Source of the DNA: Actinomycetes bacterium
Lineage (GTDB): Bacteria; Actinomycetota; Actinomycetes; Propionibacteriales; Propionibacteriaceae
NCBI GenBank assembly: GCA_023443125.1
Contig: JAEZVO010000081.1
Span: 13,347 to 77,346 of the forward strand
Reading direction: 5' to 3'
Length of the DNA stretch: 64,000 nt
The notes below the pieces were generated by a model. The model worked only from the letters and a program-made list of their open reading frames with translations, was not told the origin of the DNA and did not search any database. Made by a program: the position numbers and the translations under genes. Shown here piece by piece: positions 8,431-17,387 of this stretch (the stretch's first letter is position 1; each line of letters begins with the position of its first letter).

Positions 8431-9369
8431 ATGGACGTACACGTGCCGGTCATGCGGGACCGCATCGTTGACGTCCTCTCTGCGTCCCTGCAGCACCCCG
8501 AGGCGGTGTACGTCGACGGCACACTCGGCCTTGGTGGGCACGCCAAGGCGATGCTGGCGGCCAACCCCAACGCGCGACTGATCGGCATCGACCGCGACAC
8601 CGACGCCCTCCAGGTCGCCGCGGAGCGCTTGGCGGAGTACGAGGATCGAATCACCCTCGTCCACGCCGTCTACGACGAGCTGCCCGACGTGCTTGCCAGC
8701 CTCGGACTCACGCGCGTCGATGCAATCTTGCTCGACCTCGGACTGTCGTCGCTGCAAATTGATCGGGAAGCACGCGGCTTCACGTACCGCGTCGATGCTC
8801 CGCTGGATATGCGTATGAATCAGCAGGAGGGTGAAACAGCCGCCGACGTGCTGAACACCTACGACGTGGCCGACCTCGCGCGCATCCTCAAGCGATACGG
8901 CGAGGAGCGTTTCGCGGATCGCATTGCGCGAGCCATCGTCGAGGCTCGCCCATTCGAGACCTCGGCCCAGCTCGTGCGTGTCATCAGCGACGCCATCCCC
9001 GCGGCGGCCCGGTACTCGGGTGGGCACCCCGCCAAGCGCACGTTTCAGGCGTTACGCATCGAGGTGAACCACGAACTCGACGCGCTGGAAGGCGTTCTGC
9101 CTGCGGCGGTGCACGCGCTCGCTGTTGGCGGGCAGATCGCGGTGTTGAGCTATCACTCGCTGGAAGATCGCCTCGTCAAGCGCGTGTTCGCGCAGGCGTC
9201 GAGCGACAGTGCGCCGCGCAACCTTCCCGTCGTACCGGAACACATGCGAGCGGAGTTCACGCTCGTCACCAAGGGCGCCGAGCGCCCTGAGCAAAGCGAA
9301 ATTGATGCTAACTCGCGGGCCGCCTCGGCACGGCTGCGGATCGCCAAGAGGGTCAGGGAGCGTTCATGA
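8431..9369 (+). CDS. rsmH: 16S rRNA (cytosine-1402-N4)-methyltransferase RsmH
   Basis: A 312-residue SAM-dependent methyltransferase of the MraW/RsmH family, which methylates N4 of C1402 in the 16S rRNA decoding centre. The sequence opens HVPVMRDRIVDVL, followed by the SAM-binding VDGTLGLGGHA and IGIDRD. Further on it has the family signatures LLDLGLSSLQID and GGHPAKRTFQALRIEVN. The start at 8431 follows GGAAGGG. A 139-base gap separates it from mraZ; I see no gene or clear hairpin there. The stop overlaps the next start in ATGA. Confidence 0.97.
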   Translation: MDVHVPVMRDRIVDVLSASLQHPEAVYVDGTLGLGGHAKAMLAANPNARLIGIDRDTDALQVAAERLAEYEDRITLVHAVYDELPDVLASLGLTRVDAILLDLGLSSLQIDREARGFTYRVDAPLDMRMNQQEGETAADVLNTYDVADLARILKRYGEERFADRIARAIVEARPFETSAQLVRVISDAIPAAARYSGGHPAKRTFQALRIEVNHELDALEGVLPAAVHALAVGGQIAVLSYHSLEDRLVKRVFAQASSDSAPRNLPVVPEHMRAEFTLVTKGAERPEQSEIDANSRAASARLRIAKRVRERS

Positions 9370-9926
9370 GCGGAACAACCACCAAAGGAACTATTTCGAC
9401 GGTCAGGTTCGCCCTGATCATCGTCGCCATCATTGGGTTGGGCCTCGCAGGTGTCCTCGTCGTGACGACATCGATCGGTGCCCAGGCCAACGAGCTCACC
9501 AAGTTGCAGAGCGAGGCGAAGAAGCTCGAGTACGAATCGGCGTCGCTGCGCACGCAACTCGAGGGGCTGTCCAGCACAGGTTCCCTGGCGATGCGGGCGA
9601 GCGAGCTCAACATGGTGCCCAACCCGTACCCCGCGTTCGTCATGCTGGATTCGGGCAAGGTGCTTGGCGAACCGACGAAGGTGCGCGGCAACGAATTCCC
9701 GGAGCTGCGCGGGCAGAAGCCGCAGCCGACGCCCACGCCGTCGCCCTCGCCGAGCCCGGTGGTGACCCCGTCGCCTGTGCCGCCGACGCCGAAGCCGGAG
9801 GAGCCCAGTGAACGCCCCGAGGACGTCGTCGCTGCACAACAGCCGGCGGCGCCTCAGCCGTCGGCGTCACCCGCGCCGAGCGCAGCTCCCACACCTCAGC
9901 CCTCGAACAACCCTGGAGGCGAATGA
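9366..9926 (+). CDS. ftsL: FtsL-like septum formation protein
   Basis: A 186-residue bitopic protein placed where ftsL always lies, between rsmH and ftsI. It has a short cytoplasmic N terminus and one membrane helix (about residues 13-36). An extracytoplasmic heptad-like coiled coil rich in Leu, Glu and Lys follows (ANELTKLQSEAKKLEYESAS). The C-terminal ~75 residues are a low-complexity Pro/Thr/Ser/Ala tail. FtsL partners FtsB and FtsQ to activate FtsWI. Identification rests on position and architecture because FtsL sequences diverge strongly. It overlaps ftsI in ATGATG. Confidence 0.8.
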   Translation: MSGTTTKGTISTVRFALIIVAIIGLGLAGVLVVTTSIGAQANELTKLQSEAKKLEYESASLRTQLEGLSSTGSLAMRASELNMVPNPYPAFVMLDSGKVLGEPTKVRGNEFPELRGQKPQPTPTPSPSPSPVVTPSPVPPTPKPEEPSERPEDVVAAQQPAAPQPSASPAPSAAPTPQPSNNPGGE

Positions 9927-11935
9927 TGACGAAGCGCTCGCACCGCAGTGCTGCGACCGCGAGAACGCGTCGCGCACCCGCCACAGCCCCGACGAAGTCC
10001 GCGCGCCGTTCATCGGGGAAATCTGGGCGTAGGAAGATCGTCGATACCGCTTCCTCCACGCGCGGCTCGGGGGTTCGGTACAAGACGCGAGGCAAGCGCG
10101 TCGTCAAGCTCGGCAAAGCGCACACCCGCTTCGGCGTGTTCCTCGTCGTGGTGACGCTGATGCTGGGTGTTGCCGGTGCCCGGGCGTTCCAACTACAAGC
10201 ACTCGACCCGCAGGCCTTCGCCGCGGAGGCGGCCAAGAAGATGCAGATCTCCCGCGACATCCCTGCCCAGCGCGGCGCAATCCTGGATCGCAATGGGGTA
10301 GTGCTCGCGGAAACAGAACCGGGCTTCATGATCTTCGTCGACCCCGACATGATCAAGACCAACGGCGCTGACAAGCGGTACAAGATGTCTGCGCAGAAGC
10401 AGGCCGAAGCCGCAGCGGCCCCGGGCGCGGTCGCCGACATTCTGGTGAAGCACCTCGGCGGGCGCAAGGAGGACTACCTCGAGATCTTCGACCGTCGCGA
10501 TACGAAGACGGGGAAGCGCTCGCAGTACGAGGTGGTAGCCCGACGCGTCTCCGCCCACACGTTCACCCGCATCCAAGACGACATGAACGCTGGCGTCGGG
10601 GGAGAAGACGTCGGTGAACACGGGGCGAAGCGTTGGTACGGCGTGTTTGGCGAGTCCGACCCGATTCGCTCCTACCCGAACCGTACGACCGGCTCCAACG
10701 TCGTGGGCTTCGTCAACGGCGAAGGCGACGGTGCGAGCGGGCTCGAGTTCGCGCTGGAGAAGGAGATCGAGGGCGTCAACGGCACGAGCACGTTTGACCG
10801 CTCTACCTATGGCCGCATCCCGCTGGGGACGAACACCATGGTTCCCGCGAAGGATGGCGCGAGCTACCAGCTCACGATCGACTCTGATCTGCAGTGGATG
10901 ACCGACCAGTTCTTAGCCCAAGGGATCCAGAAGGCGGGCGCGAAGACGGGGACCGCGGTGGCGATGAACGTCAAGAGCGGTGAGATTCTCGCGCTCTCGG
11001 TGCTGCCCACCTTCGACTCGTCCAACCCCGGCGCGGCGGATCAAGAGGATCTCGGTAACCGTGCGGTGACCCAAGCCTACGAGCCGGGCTCGACGCAGAA
11101 GGTGCTCACCATGGCGGCGCTGGCCGACCAAGGCCTCGTCACGCCTGATACGAAGGTTCGGGTACCAGAAAAGATCGCCTCCGGCTCCGGCTACGTCCGC
11201 GACTCGTTCGAGCACGGCACGCTGCAGCTCACGGCGCGGGGCGTCGTCGCACAGTCGTCGAACATCGGCACCATCGAGCTCGCTCGTCAGATGGATAAGG
11301 GGCAGCTGCACAGCTACCTCTCCAGCTTCGGTCTGGGGAACCGCACGGGTGTCGGGCTGCCCGGCGAGGCAAAGGGTCACCTCCCTGCGGCTGACATGGC
11401 TGACTTCACTCGCGATCAGATCTCGTTCGGGCAGGGCCTGTCCGTCAACGCAGTGCAGATGGCGGGCGCGCTCGCCTCAGTGGTGAACGGCGGCACGTAC
11501 CACCAGCCGACCATCATCAAGTCGGCGAAGGACGCCGAAGGCAATGAGCTGGAGCGCAAGGAACCGACGAGCCGGAAGGTCATCTCGGAGGAAGCGTCCG
11601 CCATGACCGTCAACATGATGGAAGCCGTCACCATGGCTGACCCCGAGGAGCGGTCGATCCCCGGCTACCGTGTGGCCGGCAAGTCGGGGACAGCCCAGCG
11701 CTACAACCCCAAGTGCAAGTGCTACAAGGGATTCACCGCGTCGTATGTGGGCGTTGCGCCCGCCGAGGATCCGCAGATTCTCGTGTACGTGGTGATCGAC
11801 CAGCCGGCCAATGGCAACCTCGGTAGTCGCCTGGCATTGCCCGTCGTCAACCAGGTGCTGCAGGTTGCGCTGCCTAGGTACAACGTGCTGCCTTCCACCA
11901 CCAAGGCGCCGCGAGAACCGCTAACCTTTGAATAA
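9923..11935 (+). CDS. ftsI: Septal peptidoglycan transpeptidase FtsI (class B PBP)
   Basis: A 670-residue class B penicillin-binding protein. A long basic cytoplasmic tail (residues 1-65) precedes one membrane anchor (about 68-88) and the PBP dimerisation domain beginning ISRDIPAQRGAILDRNG. In the transpeptidase domain the catalytic Ser390 lies in EPGSTQKV (SxxK), the SxN motif is SSN (445-447), and KSGT is at 587-590. FtsI crosslinks septal peptidoglycan together with FtsW, encoded 5.5 kb downstream. CKCYKG follows KSGTAQRYNP, an unusual pair of cysteines near the active site that could form a disulfide outside the cell; this is inference. Confidence 0.96.
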   Translation: MMTKRSHRSAATARTRRAPATAPTKSARRSSGKSGRRKIVDTASSTRGSGVRYKTRGKRVVKLGKAHTRFGVFLVVVTLMLGVAGARAFQLQALDPQAFAAEAAKKMQISRDIPAQRGAILDRNGVVLAETEPGFMIFVDPDMIKTNGADKRYKMSAQKQAEAAAAPGAVADILVKHLGGRKEDYLEIFDRRDTKTGKRSQYEVVARRVSAHTFTRIQDDMNAGVGGEDVGEHGAKRWYGVFGESDPIRSYPNRTTGSNVVGFVNGEGDGASGLEFALEKEIEGVNGTSTFDRSTYGRIPLGTNTMVPAKDGASYQLTIDSDLQWMTDQFLAQGIQKAGAKTGTAVAMNVKSGEILALSVLPTFDSSNPGAADQEDLGNRAVTQAYEPGSTQKVLTMAALADQGLVTPDTKVRVPEKIASGSGYVRDSFEHGTLQLTARGVVAQSSNIGTIELARQMDKGQLHSYLSSFGLGNRTGVGLPGEAKGHLPAADMADFTRDQISFGQGLSVNAVQMAGALASVVNGGTYHQPTIIKSAKDAEGNELERKEPTSRKVISEEASAMTVNMMEAVTMADPEERSIPGYRVAGKSGTAQRYNPKCKCYKGFTASYVGVAPAEDPQILVYVVIDQPANGNLGSRLALPVVNQVLQVALPRYNVLPSTTKAPREPLTFE

Positions 11936-13437
11936 TGCCCGACATGCATGCACATTCAACCGGTGCCGTGAGCCTTCGGCAGTTTCTGCCTGAGGCGACA
12001 GCGGACGTGGCTATTACTGGGATCACGCTGGATTCCAGAGATGTGCAGCCCGGTTGGTTGTACGCCGCGCTGCCGGGGCAGCGCACGCACGGCGCACGGT
12101 TCGTGGGCCAAGCGGTTGCATCTGGTGCCGCAGCGGTGCTCACCGACGCCGACGGCGCCGCGATCGCAGGCGACGTCGACGTGCCGCTGGTGGTGGCGGA
12201 CAACGCCCGTCGGGCGCTTGGCGACGCCGCAGCCGCCTTCCACGGGCACCCGACGGAGCACCTCACCGCCCTCGGTGTGACGGGCACAAACGGCAAGACG
12301 ACGACCGTCGCCCTCATCTCCGAAGCATTGAGGACGCTCGGCTCGTCGGTCGGAACCGTTGGCACGCTTGGCGCGCGCCTCGACGGTGCCGCGCTCGAAG
12401 CGCGCAGCACCACGGTGACCACTCCCGAAGCGACGGATCTACAGCAGCAGCTCGCCACGATGCGCGCACGAGGGGCGAGCGCCGTCGCGATGGAAGTGTC
12501 ATCGCACGCGCTCGCGCTGGATAGGGTGCAGGGCATACGCTTCGATGTCGTCGGGTTCACGAACCTCGGGCAAGACCACCTCGACTACCACCACACGCTC
12601 GAGGAGTACTTCGCTGCCAAGCGCAAGCTCTTCGAACCTGGCCGCGCCGATGCCGCGGTTATCTGGACTGACGACGAGCATGGCGCGCAGTTGGCTGCGA
12701 TGGTGCGTGAGCAGGGCGCGATGCGACTCACGACCGTGGGCACGCGCGACGCCGATTGGGTGCTTTCCGACGTGGCCCCGCACGGCCGGTTGGGCACGAG
12801 AGGCACAGTGCGCCGGGATGGCGGGGTGCTCACCGTCGAACTGGCGCTGCCCGGCATGCACAACATGATCGACACGGTGCTCGCCCTCGCCATGCTCGAC
12901 GCCGCGGGGTTCGATGCCGAGCGTGCGGTCGATGGGCTGACCGACGCGCAGGTGCCCGGTCGGATGCAGCGCGCCATCTTGGACGACGCCGCTCCACTCG
13001 TCTTCGTCGACTTCGCACACACGCCGCAAGCGGTGGAGGCCGCCGTCGAGGAGCTCGCGCAGCTTGGCCCACTCACCACGGTGGTGGGCTGTGGGGGAGA
13101 CCGCGATCCGGTGAAACGCCCGCTCATCGGAGCTGCGGCCGCGCGTCACAGCAACCAGGTGGTGATCACCGACGATAACCCGCGCACCGAAGACCCAGCG
13201 GCCATCCGTGCGGCCACGCTCAAGGGAGCACACGGGCATAGCGCCGAAGTGGTGGAAGTGGCCGGGCGTGCTGACGCCATCGCCTACGCGCTCGCACACA
13301 CCAAGCGCGAAGGGGTAGTCGCCATTTTGGGCAAGGGACACGAGCAAGGGCAGATTCTGGCCGATCGCGTCGTCGAGTTCGATGACGTTGAGGTGGCCCG
13401 CGATGCCTGGGCGAAGTTGCAGGAGGACCGACGGTGA
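11935..13437 (+). CDS. murE: UDP-N-acetylmuramoyl-tripeptide synthetase MurE
   Basis: A 500-residue Mur ligase that adds the third amino acid to UDP-MurNAc-L-Ala-D-Glu. The ATP-binding loop is GVTGTNGKTTT. The DNPR motif (in ITDDNPRTEDP, near residue 414) is the one associated with diaminopimelate rather than lysine, so a DAP-type wall is expected. The start ATG overlaps the ftsI stop in TAATG; a second ATG lies 9 bases on. No clear ribosome site is visible, so translation probably couples to ftsI. It ends in a GTGA overlap with murF. Confidence 0.96.
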   Translation: MPDMHAHSTGAVSLRQFLPEATADVAITGITLDSRDVQPGWLYAALPGQRTHGARFVGQAVASGAAAVLTDADGAAIAGDVDVPLVVADNARRALGDAAAAFHGHPTEHLTALGVTGTNGKTTTVALISEALRTLGSSVGTVGTLGARLDGAALEARSTTVTTPEATDLQQQLATMRARGASAVAMEVSSHALALDRVQGIRFDVVGFTNLGQDHLDYHHTLEEYFAAKRKLFEPGRADAAVIWTDDEHGAQLAAMVREQGAMRLTTVGTRDADWVLSDVAPHGRLGTRGTVRRDGGVLTVELALPGMHNMIDTVLALAMLDAAGFDAERAVDGLTDAQVPGRMQRAILDDAAPLVFVDFAHTPQAVEAAVEELAQLGPLTTVVGCGGDRDPVKRPLIGAAAARHSNQVVITDDNPRTEDPAAIRAATLKGAHGHSAEVVEVAGRADAIAYALAHTKREGVVAILGKGHEQGQILADRVVEFDDVEVARDAWAKLQEDRR

Positions 13438-14855
13438 AACAGCGCAAACTCTCTGAACTGGTGGCGCTCATGCAGCCAGCCGCAGTGGAAGTGGTGGGCG
13501 ACGACGTGCTCGTCGGCCCCGACGTGGTGACCGACAACCGAGCGGTTACGCCCGGCGCGGTGTTCGTCGCTATCCCCGGAGAGCGCGTGGATGGGCACAC
13601 CTTCGCCACCGCAGCGCAAGAAGCCGGGGCGAGCGCGGTCGTCGGCATGTACGTGACGGACGCCGACGTGCCGCACCTGCTGGGCGAGGATTCCGTGCAG
13701 ACGCTCAGCTGGATTGCCCGAGGTGTCGTGAAGGAGGCGCGAGCCCGGGGGATGGTGTCGATCGGCGTGACGGGATCGTCGGGAAAGACATCTACCAAAG
13801 ACCTCATCTTCCAGGTGCTCGAACAAGCGGGCGAGACGGTGGCTCCCAGCGGTAGCCTCAACAACGAGATCGGCGTGCCGCTCACTGCCTGCCGTGTCGG
13901 CGACACCACGAAATTCCTTGTCAGTGAGATGGGTGCGCGAGGCATTGGGCACATCAAGTGGCTGACATCGCTCGTTCCCCTCGACATCGCCGTCGCCCTC
14001 AACGTTGGTTCGGCGCACGCCGGGGAGTTCGGCGGCATCGAAGTGACCGCGCAGGCGAAATCGGAGATCGTTGAAGACCTCCCCGCCGACGGCTGGGCAG
14101 TGCTCAACGCCGACGATGAGCGCGTGCGGGCGATGGCGTCAAAGACGAAGGCGCGTATCGCTTGGGTCGGTACGGGCGCGCTGCCCGAGGGAGATCTGCG
14201 CGTCACGGCGCGCGACATCACCGTCGACGCAGTCAGTCGCCCGCGATTCACGCTGGAGGTGAGCGACGATCAGGGCACGCGCAGCGCTCCCGTCGCCCTG
14301 AGCGTCGTGGGCCGCCACCAGGTGGGTAACGCACTGAGCGCGGCTGCCGTCGGTGTGATTGCCGGCATGGATGTGGAGCGCGTCGCTGCTGCCCTCAGCG
14401 CGGCGGCCGCACGCTCGGACTGGCGCATGGCGCTCAGCGAACTGCCCTCCGGCGCCCTGCTCATCAACGACGCGTACAACGCCAACCCCGAATCCGTCAC
14501 TGCCGCGCTAGACACGGTGGCAGAGATGGTGGACATCAATCGCGAGGCCCATCCGGGAGCGACAGCGACGGCGGTGCTCGGCGACATGCTTGAGCTGGGC
14601 GCGAACGCCTACGATGCTCACGTCGGCATCGGCCGACGCTGCGCAGACCTCGGGTTCAGTACAGTCGTGGCTGTCGGAGAGTATGCGTCAGCGATTGTCG
14701 AAGGCGCTGCCGAAGGCGTGCCAGAATGCGTCGTGGCCACTCGCGACGAGGTGGCACGCCACCTTGCGCCAGGCGCAGGCGACGTCGTACTCGTGAAAGG
14801 ATCTAGAGCCGTGGGCCTCGAACAGGTCGCAGCAGCCTTGGAGGAAGCACAGTGA
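13434..14855 (+). CDS. murF: UDP-N-acetylmuramoyl-tripeptide--D-alanyl-D-alanine ligase MurF
   Basis: A 473-residue Mur ligase that attaches D-Ala-D-Ala to complete the pentapeptide precursor. It shows the P-loop GVTGSSGKTSTKD, the family motif INDAYNANPESV, and a C-terminal domain with VKGSRAVGLE. The GTG start at 13434 has AGGAGG about 8 bases upstream inside murE and overlaps its stop. All neighbours from murE to murC are in the same orientation and nearly all overlap, so this is one transcription unit. Confidence 0.96.
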   Translation: MKQRKLSELVALMQPAAVEVVGDDVLVGPDVVTDNRAVTPGAVFVAIPGERVDGHTFATAAQEAGASAVVGMYVTDADVPHLLGEDSVQTLSWIARGVVKEARARGMVSIGVTGSSGKTSTKDLIFQVLEQAGETVAPSGSLNNEIGVPLTACRVGDTTKFLVSEMGARGIGHIKWLTSLVPLDIAVALNVGSAHAGEFGGIEVTAQAKSEIVEDLPADGWAVLNADDERVRAMASKTKARIAWVGTGALPEGDLRVTARDITVDAVSRPRFTLEVSDDQGTRSAPVALSVVGRHQVGNALSAAAVGVIAGMDVERVAAALSAAAARSDWRMALSELPSGALLINDAYNANPESVTAALDTVAEMVDINREAHPGATATAVLGDMLELGANAYDAHVGIGRRCADLGFSTVVAVGEYASAIVEGAAEGVPECVVATRDEVARHLAPGAGDVVLVKGSRAVGLEQVAAALEEAQ

Positions 14856-15922
14856 TCAACATCCTGTTGGCCGGAGGCCTGTCGATGGTGTTCACCCTCG
14901 TGGGGACGCCGGTGCTCATCCGTTACCTCACCACGAAGCGGTACGGGCAGTTCATCCGTGAAGACGGGCCGGACTCGCACCAAGTGAAACGCGGCACCCC
15001 GACGATGGGTGGCCTCGTCATCATTCTGGCGATGACATTCGCGTACTTTGTGAGTCACCTCGTGCTGTGGAATCCCCCCACGCTGTCCGGCATGTTGCTC
15101 ATCGGGCTCACGCTCGCCATGGGCGGGCTCGGTTTTCTCGACGATTGGTCCAAGATCTCGAAGGAACGCAGCCTCGGCCTCACGCCGAAAGGTAAGCTCC
15201 TCGGGCAGTTTCTAATCGGCGGCATCTTTGGTTGGGCCGTGCTGCATTTCCCTGGAACTCGCGGGGCGACACCTGGCTCCAACGCAATCTCCTTCCTGCG
15301 CGACATCACCTGGCTTGCCTTGCCGGCGGTGGTCGCCATCGCATTCATCGCCTTCCTCGTCGCGGCATGGTCCAACTCGACGAACCTCACCGACGGCCTC
15401 GACGGCTTGCTGGCCGGCTCCGCGTCGCTGGTGTTCGCGGCCTACACCCTCATCTCCATCTGGCAGGTGAACCAGTGGTGCGGGCGCACGTCGACGGCCG
15501 GCCCACGCTGCTATCTCGTGCGCGACCCCTACGACCTGGGCGTCGTCGCAATCTCGCTCGCGGCCGCGTGTTTCGGGTTCCTGTGGTGGAATGCCAAGCC
15601 GGCCAAGATTTTCATGGGTGACACCGGTTCGCTTGCTATCGGCGGTGCGCTCGCCGGCATCTCTGTCATGACGCGCACTGAGCTGCTCGCGGTGATCATC
15701 GGCCTGCTGTTCGTGCTCGAAGCAGGCTCCGTGATGCTGCAGGTGTCGTACTTCAAGCTCACCAAGGGCAAACGTATCTTCAAGATGACCCCGATCCATC
15801 ACCACTTTGAGCTGAAGGGGTGGCAGGAAGTCACCGTCGTCATCCGGTTCTGGATTATCTGTGGGCTCTTTGTGGCTCTGGCCCTCGGCATCTTCTACGC
15901 CGAATGGGTGGTGGGGCAGTGA
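14852..15922 (+). CDS. mraY: Phospho-N-acetylmuramoyl-pentapeptide-transferase MraY
   Basis: A 356-residue polytopic membrane enzyme that transfers phospho-MurNAc-pentapeptide to undecaprenyl phosphate, making lipid I. Family signatures are present: KRGTPTMGG, the aspartate-rich FLDDW, SNSTNLTDGLDGLLAG, and the cytoplasmic MTPIHHHFELKG motif. About ten hydrophobic segments span the protein. The GTG start overlaps the murF stop, and its own stop overlaps murD (GTGA). Confidence 0.97.
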   Translation: MINILLAGGLSMVFTLVGTPVLIRYLTTKRYGQFIREDGPDSHQVKRGTPTMGGLVIILAMTFAYFVSHLVLWNPPTLSGMLLIGLTLAMGGLGFLDDWSKISKERSLGLTPKGKLLGQFLIGGIFGWAVLHFPGTRGATPGSNAISFLRDITWLALPAVVAIAFIAFLVAAWSNSTNLTDGLDGLLAGSASLVFAAYTLISIWQVNQWCGRTSTAGPRCYLVRDPYDLGVVAISLAAACFGFLWWNAKPAKIFMGDTGSLAIGGALAGISVMTRTELLAVIIGLLFVLEAGSVMLQVSYFKLTKGKRIFKMTPIHHHFELKGWQEVTVVIRFWIICGLFVALALGIFYAEWVVGQ

Positions 15923-17373
15923 GTGAGGCCCGCTTGGCCGGTATGAACCGGCTCTCCGACTGGTCGGACGTGCACGCCGTCGTCGCCGGGCTCGGGGTGA
16001 CGGGATTCTCCGCCGCCGACGGTCTGCTCGAGCTGGGCGCCAACGTGACGGTGCTCGATGATGCCGACCGCCATCACGACAAGGCCGAACTGCTACGCGT
16101 GCTCGGCGCGACGGTGACCACCGGCCCCGGCTCCACCGCAGTGTTGCCTGAGGGCACTGACCTCGTCGTGACCTCGCCAGGCTGGCGCCCCGACGCTCCG
16201 CTCCTGCAGGCCGCCCACGATGCGGGCATCCCCGTTTGGGGCGACATCGAACTGGCGTGGCGCATGATGCAGCCCGACCGTGCCGTGCCGTGGATTGGCA
16301 TCACCGGCACCAACGGCAAAACCACCACCACGCAGATGACCACCGCGATGCTGAGAGCCGACGGGCTCACCGTCGCTCAGGTTGGCAACATCGGGCGCCC
16401 CATCATCGAAGCCGTGCTGGACGACGAACATTACGACGTGTTCGTAATCGAGTTGTCGAGCTTCCAGCTGCATTACGTGCACACCGTCGCCCTGCACTCC
16501 GCCGCCGTGCTCAATATTCACGAAGATCACCTCGAGTGGTATCCCTGTGCCGACGGCTACCAGCGCTACCAAGACGACAAGGCCCGCATCTACGAGCGCG
16601 TGAGCCACTCGTGCGTCTACAACGTCGACGAACCTGTCACCGAACACATGGTGGAGGAAGCGGACGTGCAGGAGGGGGCTCGCGCCATCGGGTTCACGCT
16701 CGGCACACCAGCGCGCTCGATGATGGGTGTGGTCGACGACCTCCTCGTCGACAGGGCATTCGTCGAGCAGCGCGCCACGTCGGCGCTCGAAGTTGCGAGC
16801 ATCGACGACGTACAGCCGAACGCGCCCCACAACGTGGCCAACGCACTCGCTGCAGCAGCGCTGGCACGAAGCTTCGGTGTGCGGCCGCAAGCGGTAGCCC
16901 AAGGATTGCGCGATGTGCAGCTGGATGGGCACCGCATCAGCACGGTCGCGGAGCACGGTGGCATTCGCTGGGTCGACGACTCCAAAGCCACCAACCCCCA
17001 CGCGGCGAACTCAGCCATGCAAGCCTTCGACCACTTCGTGTGGATCGCAGGCGGGCAGACGAAGGGAACGTCCTTCGACGACCTCATCGACGCGAACGCT
17101 CGCCGCATGCGTGCGGCGATCGTGCTCGGCGTCGACCGTCACGTCATTGCCGACGCGCTCGCCCGACACGCGCCCGAGGTCCCCGTCCATGTGCTCGATT
17201 CATCCGACACTGGTGTTATGGCCGAGGCGGTGCGATTGGCAGGAGATATCGCTTCGGACGGTGACGTCGTGTTGCTGTCTCCTGGCGGAGCCTCGCTGGA
17301 TATGTTCAGTGGGTATGCGGCACGCGGAGAGGCCTTCGCCGCCGCGGTGAAGGAATACCTGCAATCGCGCTAG
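15919..17373 (+). CDS. murD: UDP-N-acetylmuramoylalanine--D-glutamate ligase MurD
   Basis: A 484-residue Mur ligase that adds D-Glu to UDP-MurNAc-L-Ala. It has an N-terminal Rossmann-like domain (VAGLGVTGFSAADGL), the P-loop GITGTNGKTTTT and the C-terminal VDDSKATNPHA motif. The GTG at 15919 makes the usual 4-base overlap with mraY; the ATG at 15943 is possible, but the overlap pattern of the operon favours GTG. The gene after it, ftsW, is 14 bases downstream with its own ribosome site. Confidence 0.95.
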   Translation: MSEARLAGMNRLSDWSDVHAVVAGLGVTGFSAADGLLELGANVTVLDDADRHHDKAELLRVLGATVTTGPGSTAVLPEGTDLVVTSPGWRPDAPLLQAAHDAGIPVWGDIELAWRMMQPDRAVPWIGITGTNGKTTTTQMTTAMLRADGLTVAQVGNIGRPIIEAVLDDEHYDVFVIELSSFQLHYVHTVALHSAAVLNIHEDHLEWYPCADGYQRYQDDKARIYERVSHSCVYNVDEPVTEHMVEEADVQEGARAIGFTLGTPARSMMGVVDDLLVDRAFVEQRATSALEVASIDDVQPNAPHNVANALAAAALARSFGVRPQAVAQGLRDVQLDGHRISTVAEHGGIRWVDDSKATNPHAANSAMQAFDHFVWIAGGQTKGTSFDDLIDANARRMRAAIVLGVDRHVIADALARHAPEVPVHVLDSSDTGVMAEAVRLAGDIASDGDVVLLSPGGASLDMFSGYAARGEAFAAAVKEYLQSR

Positions 17374-17387
17374 AGGAAGGAAGTCGC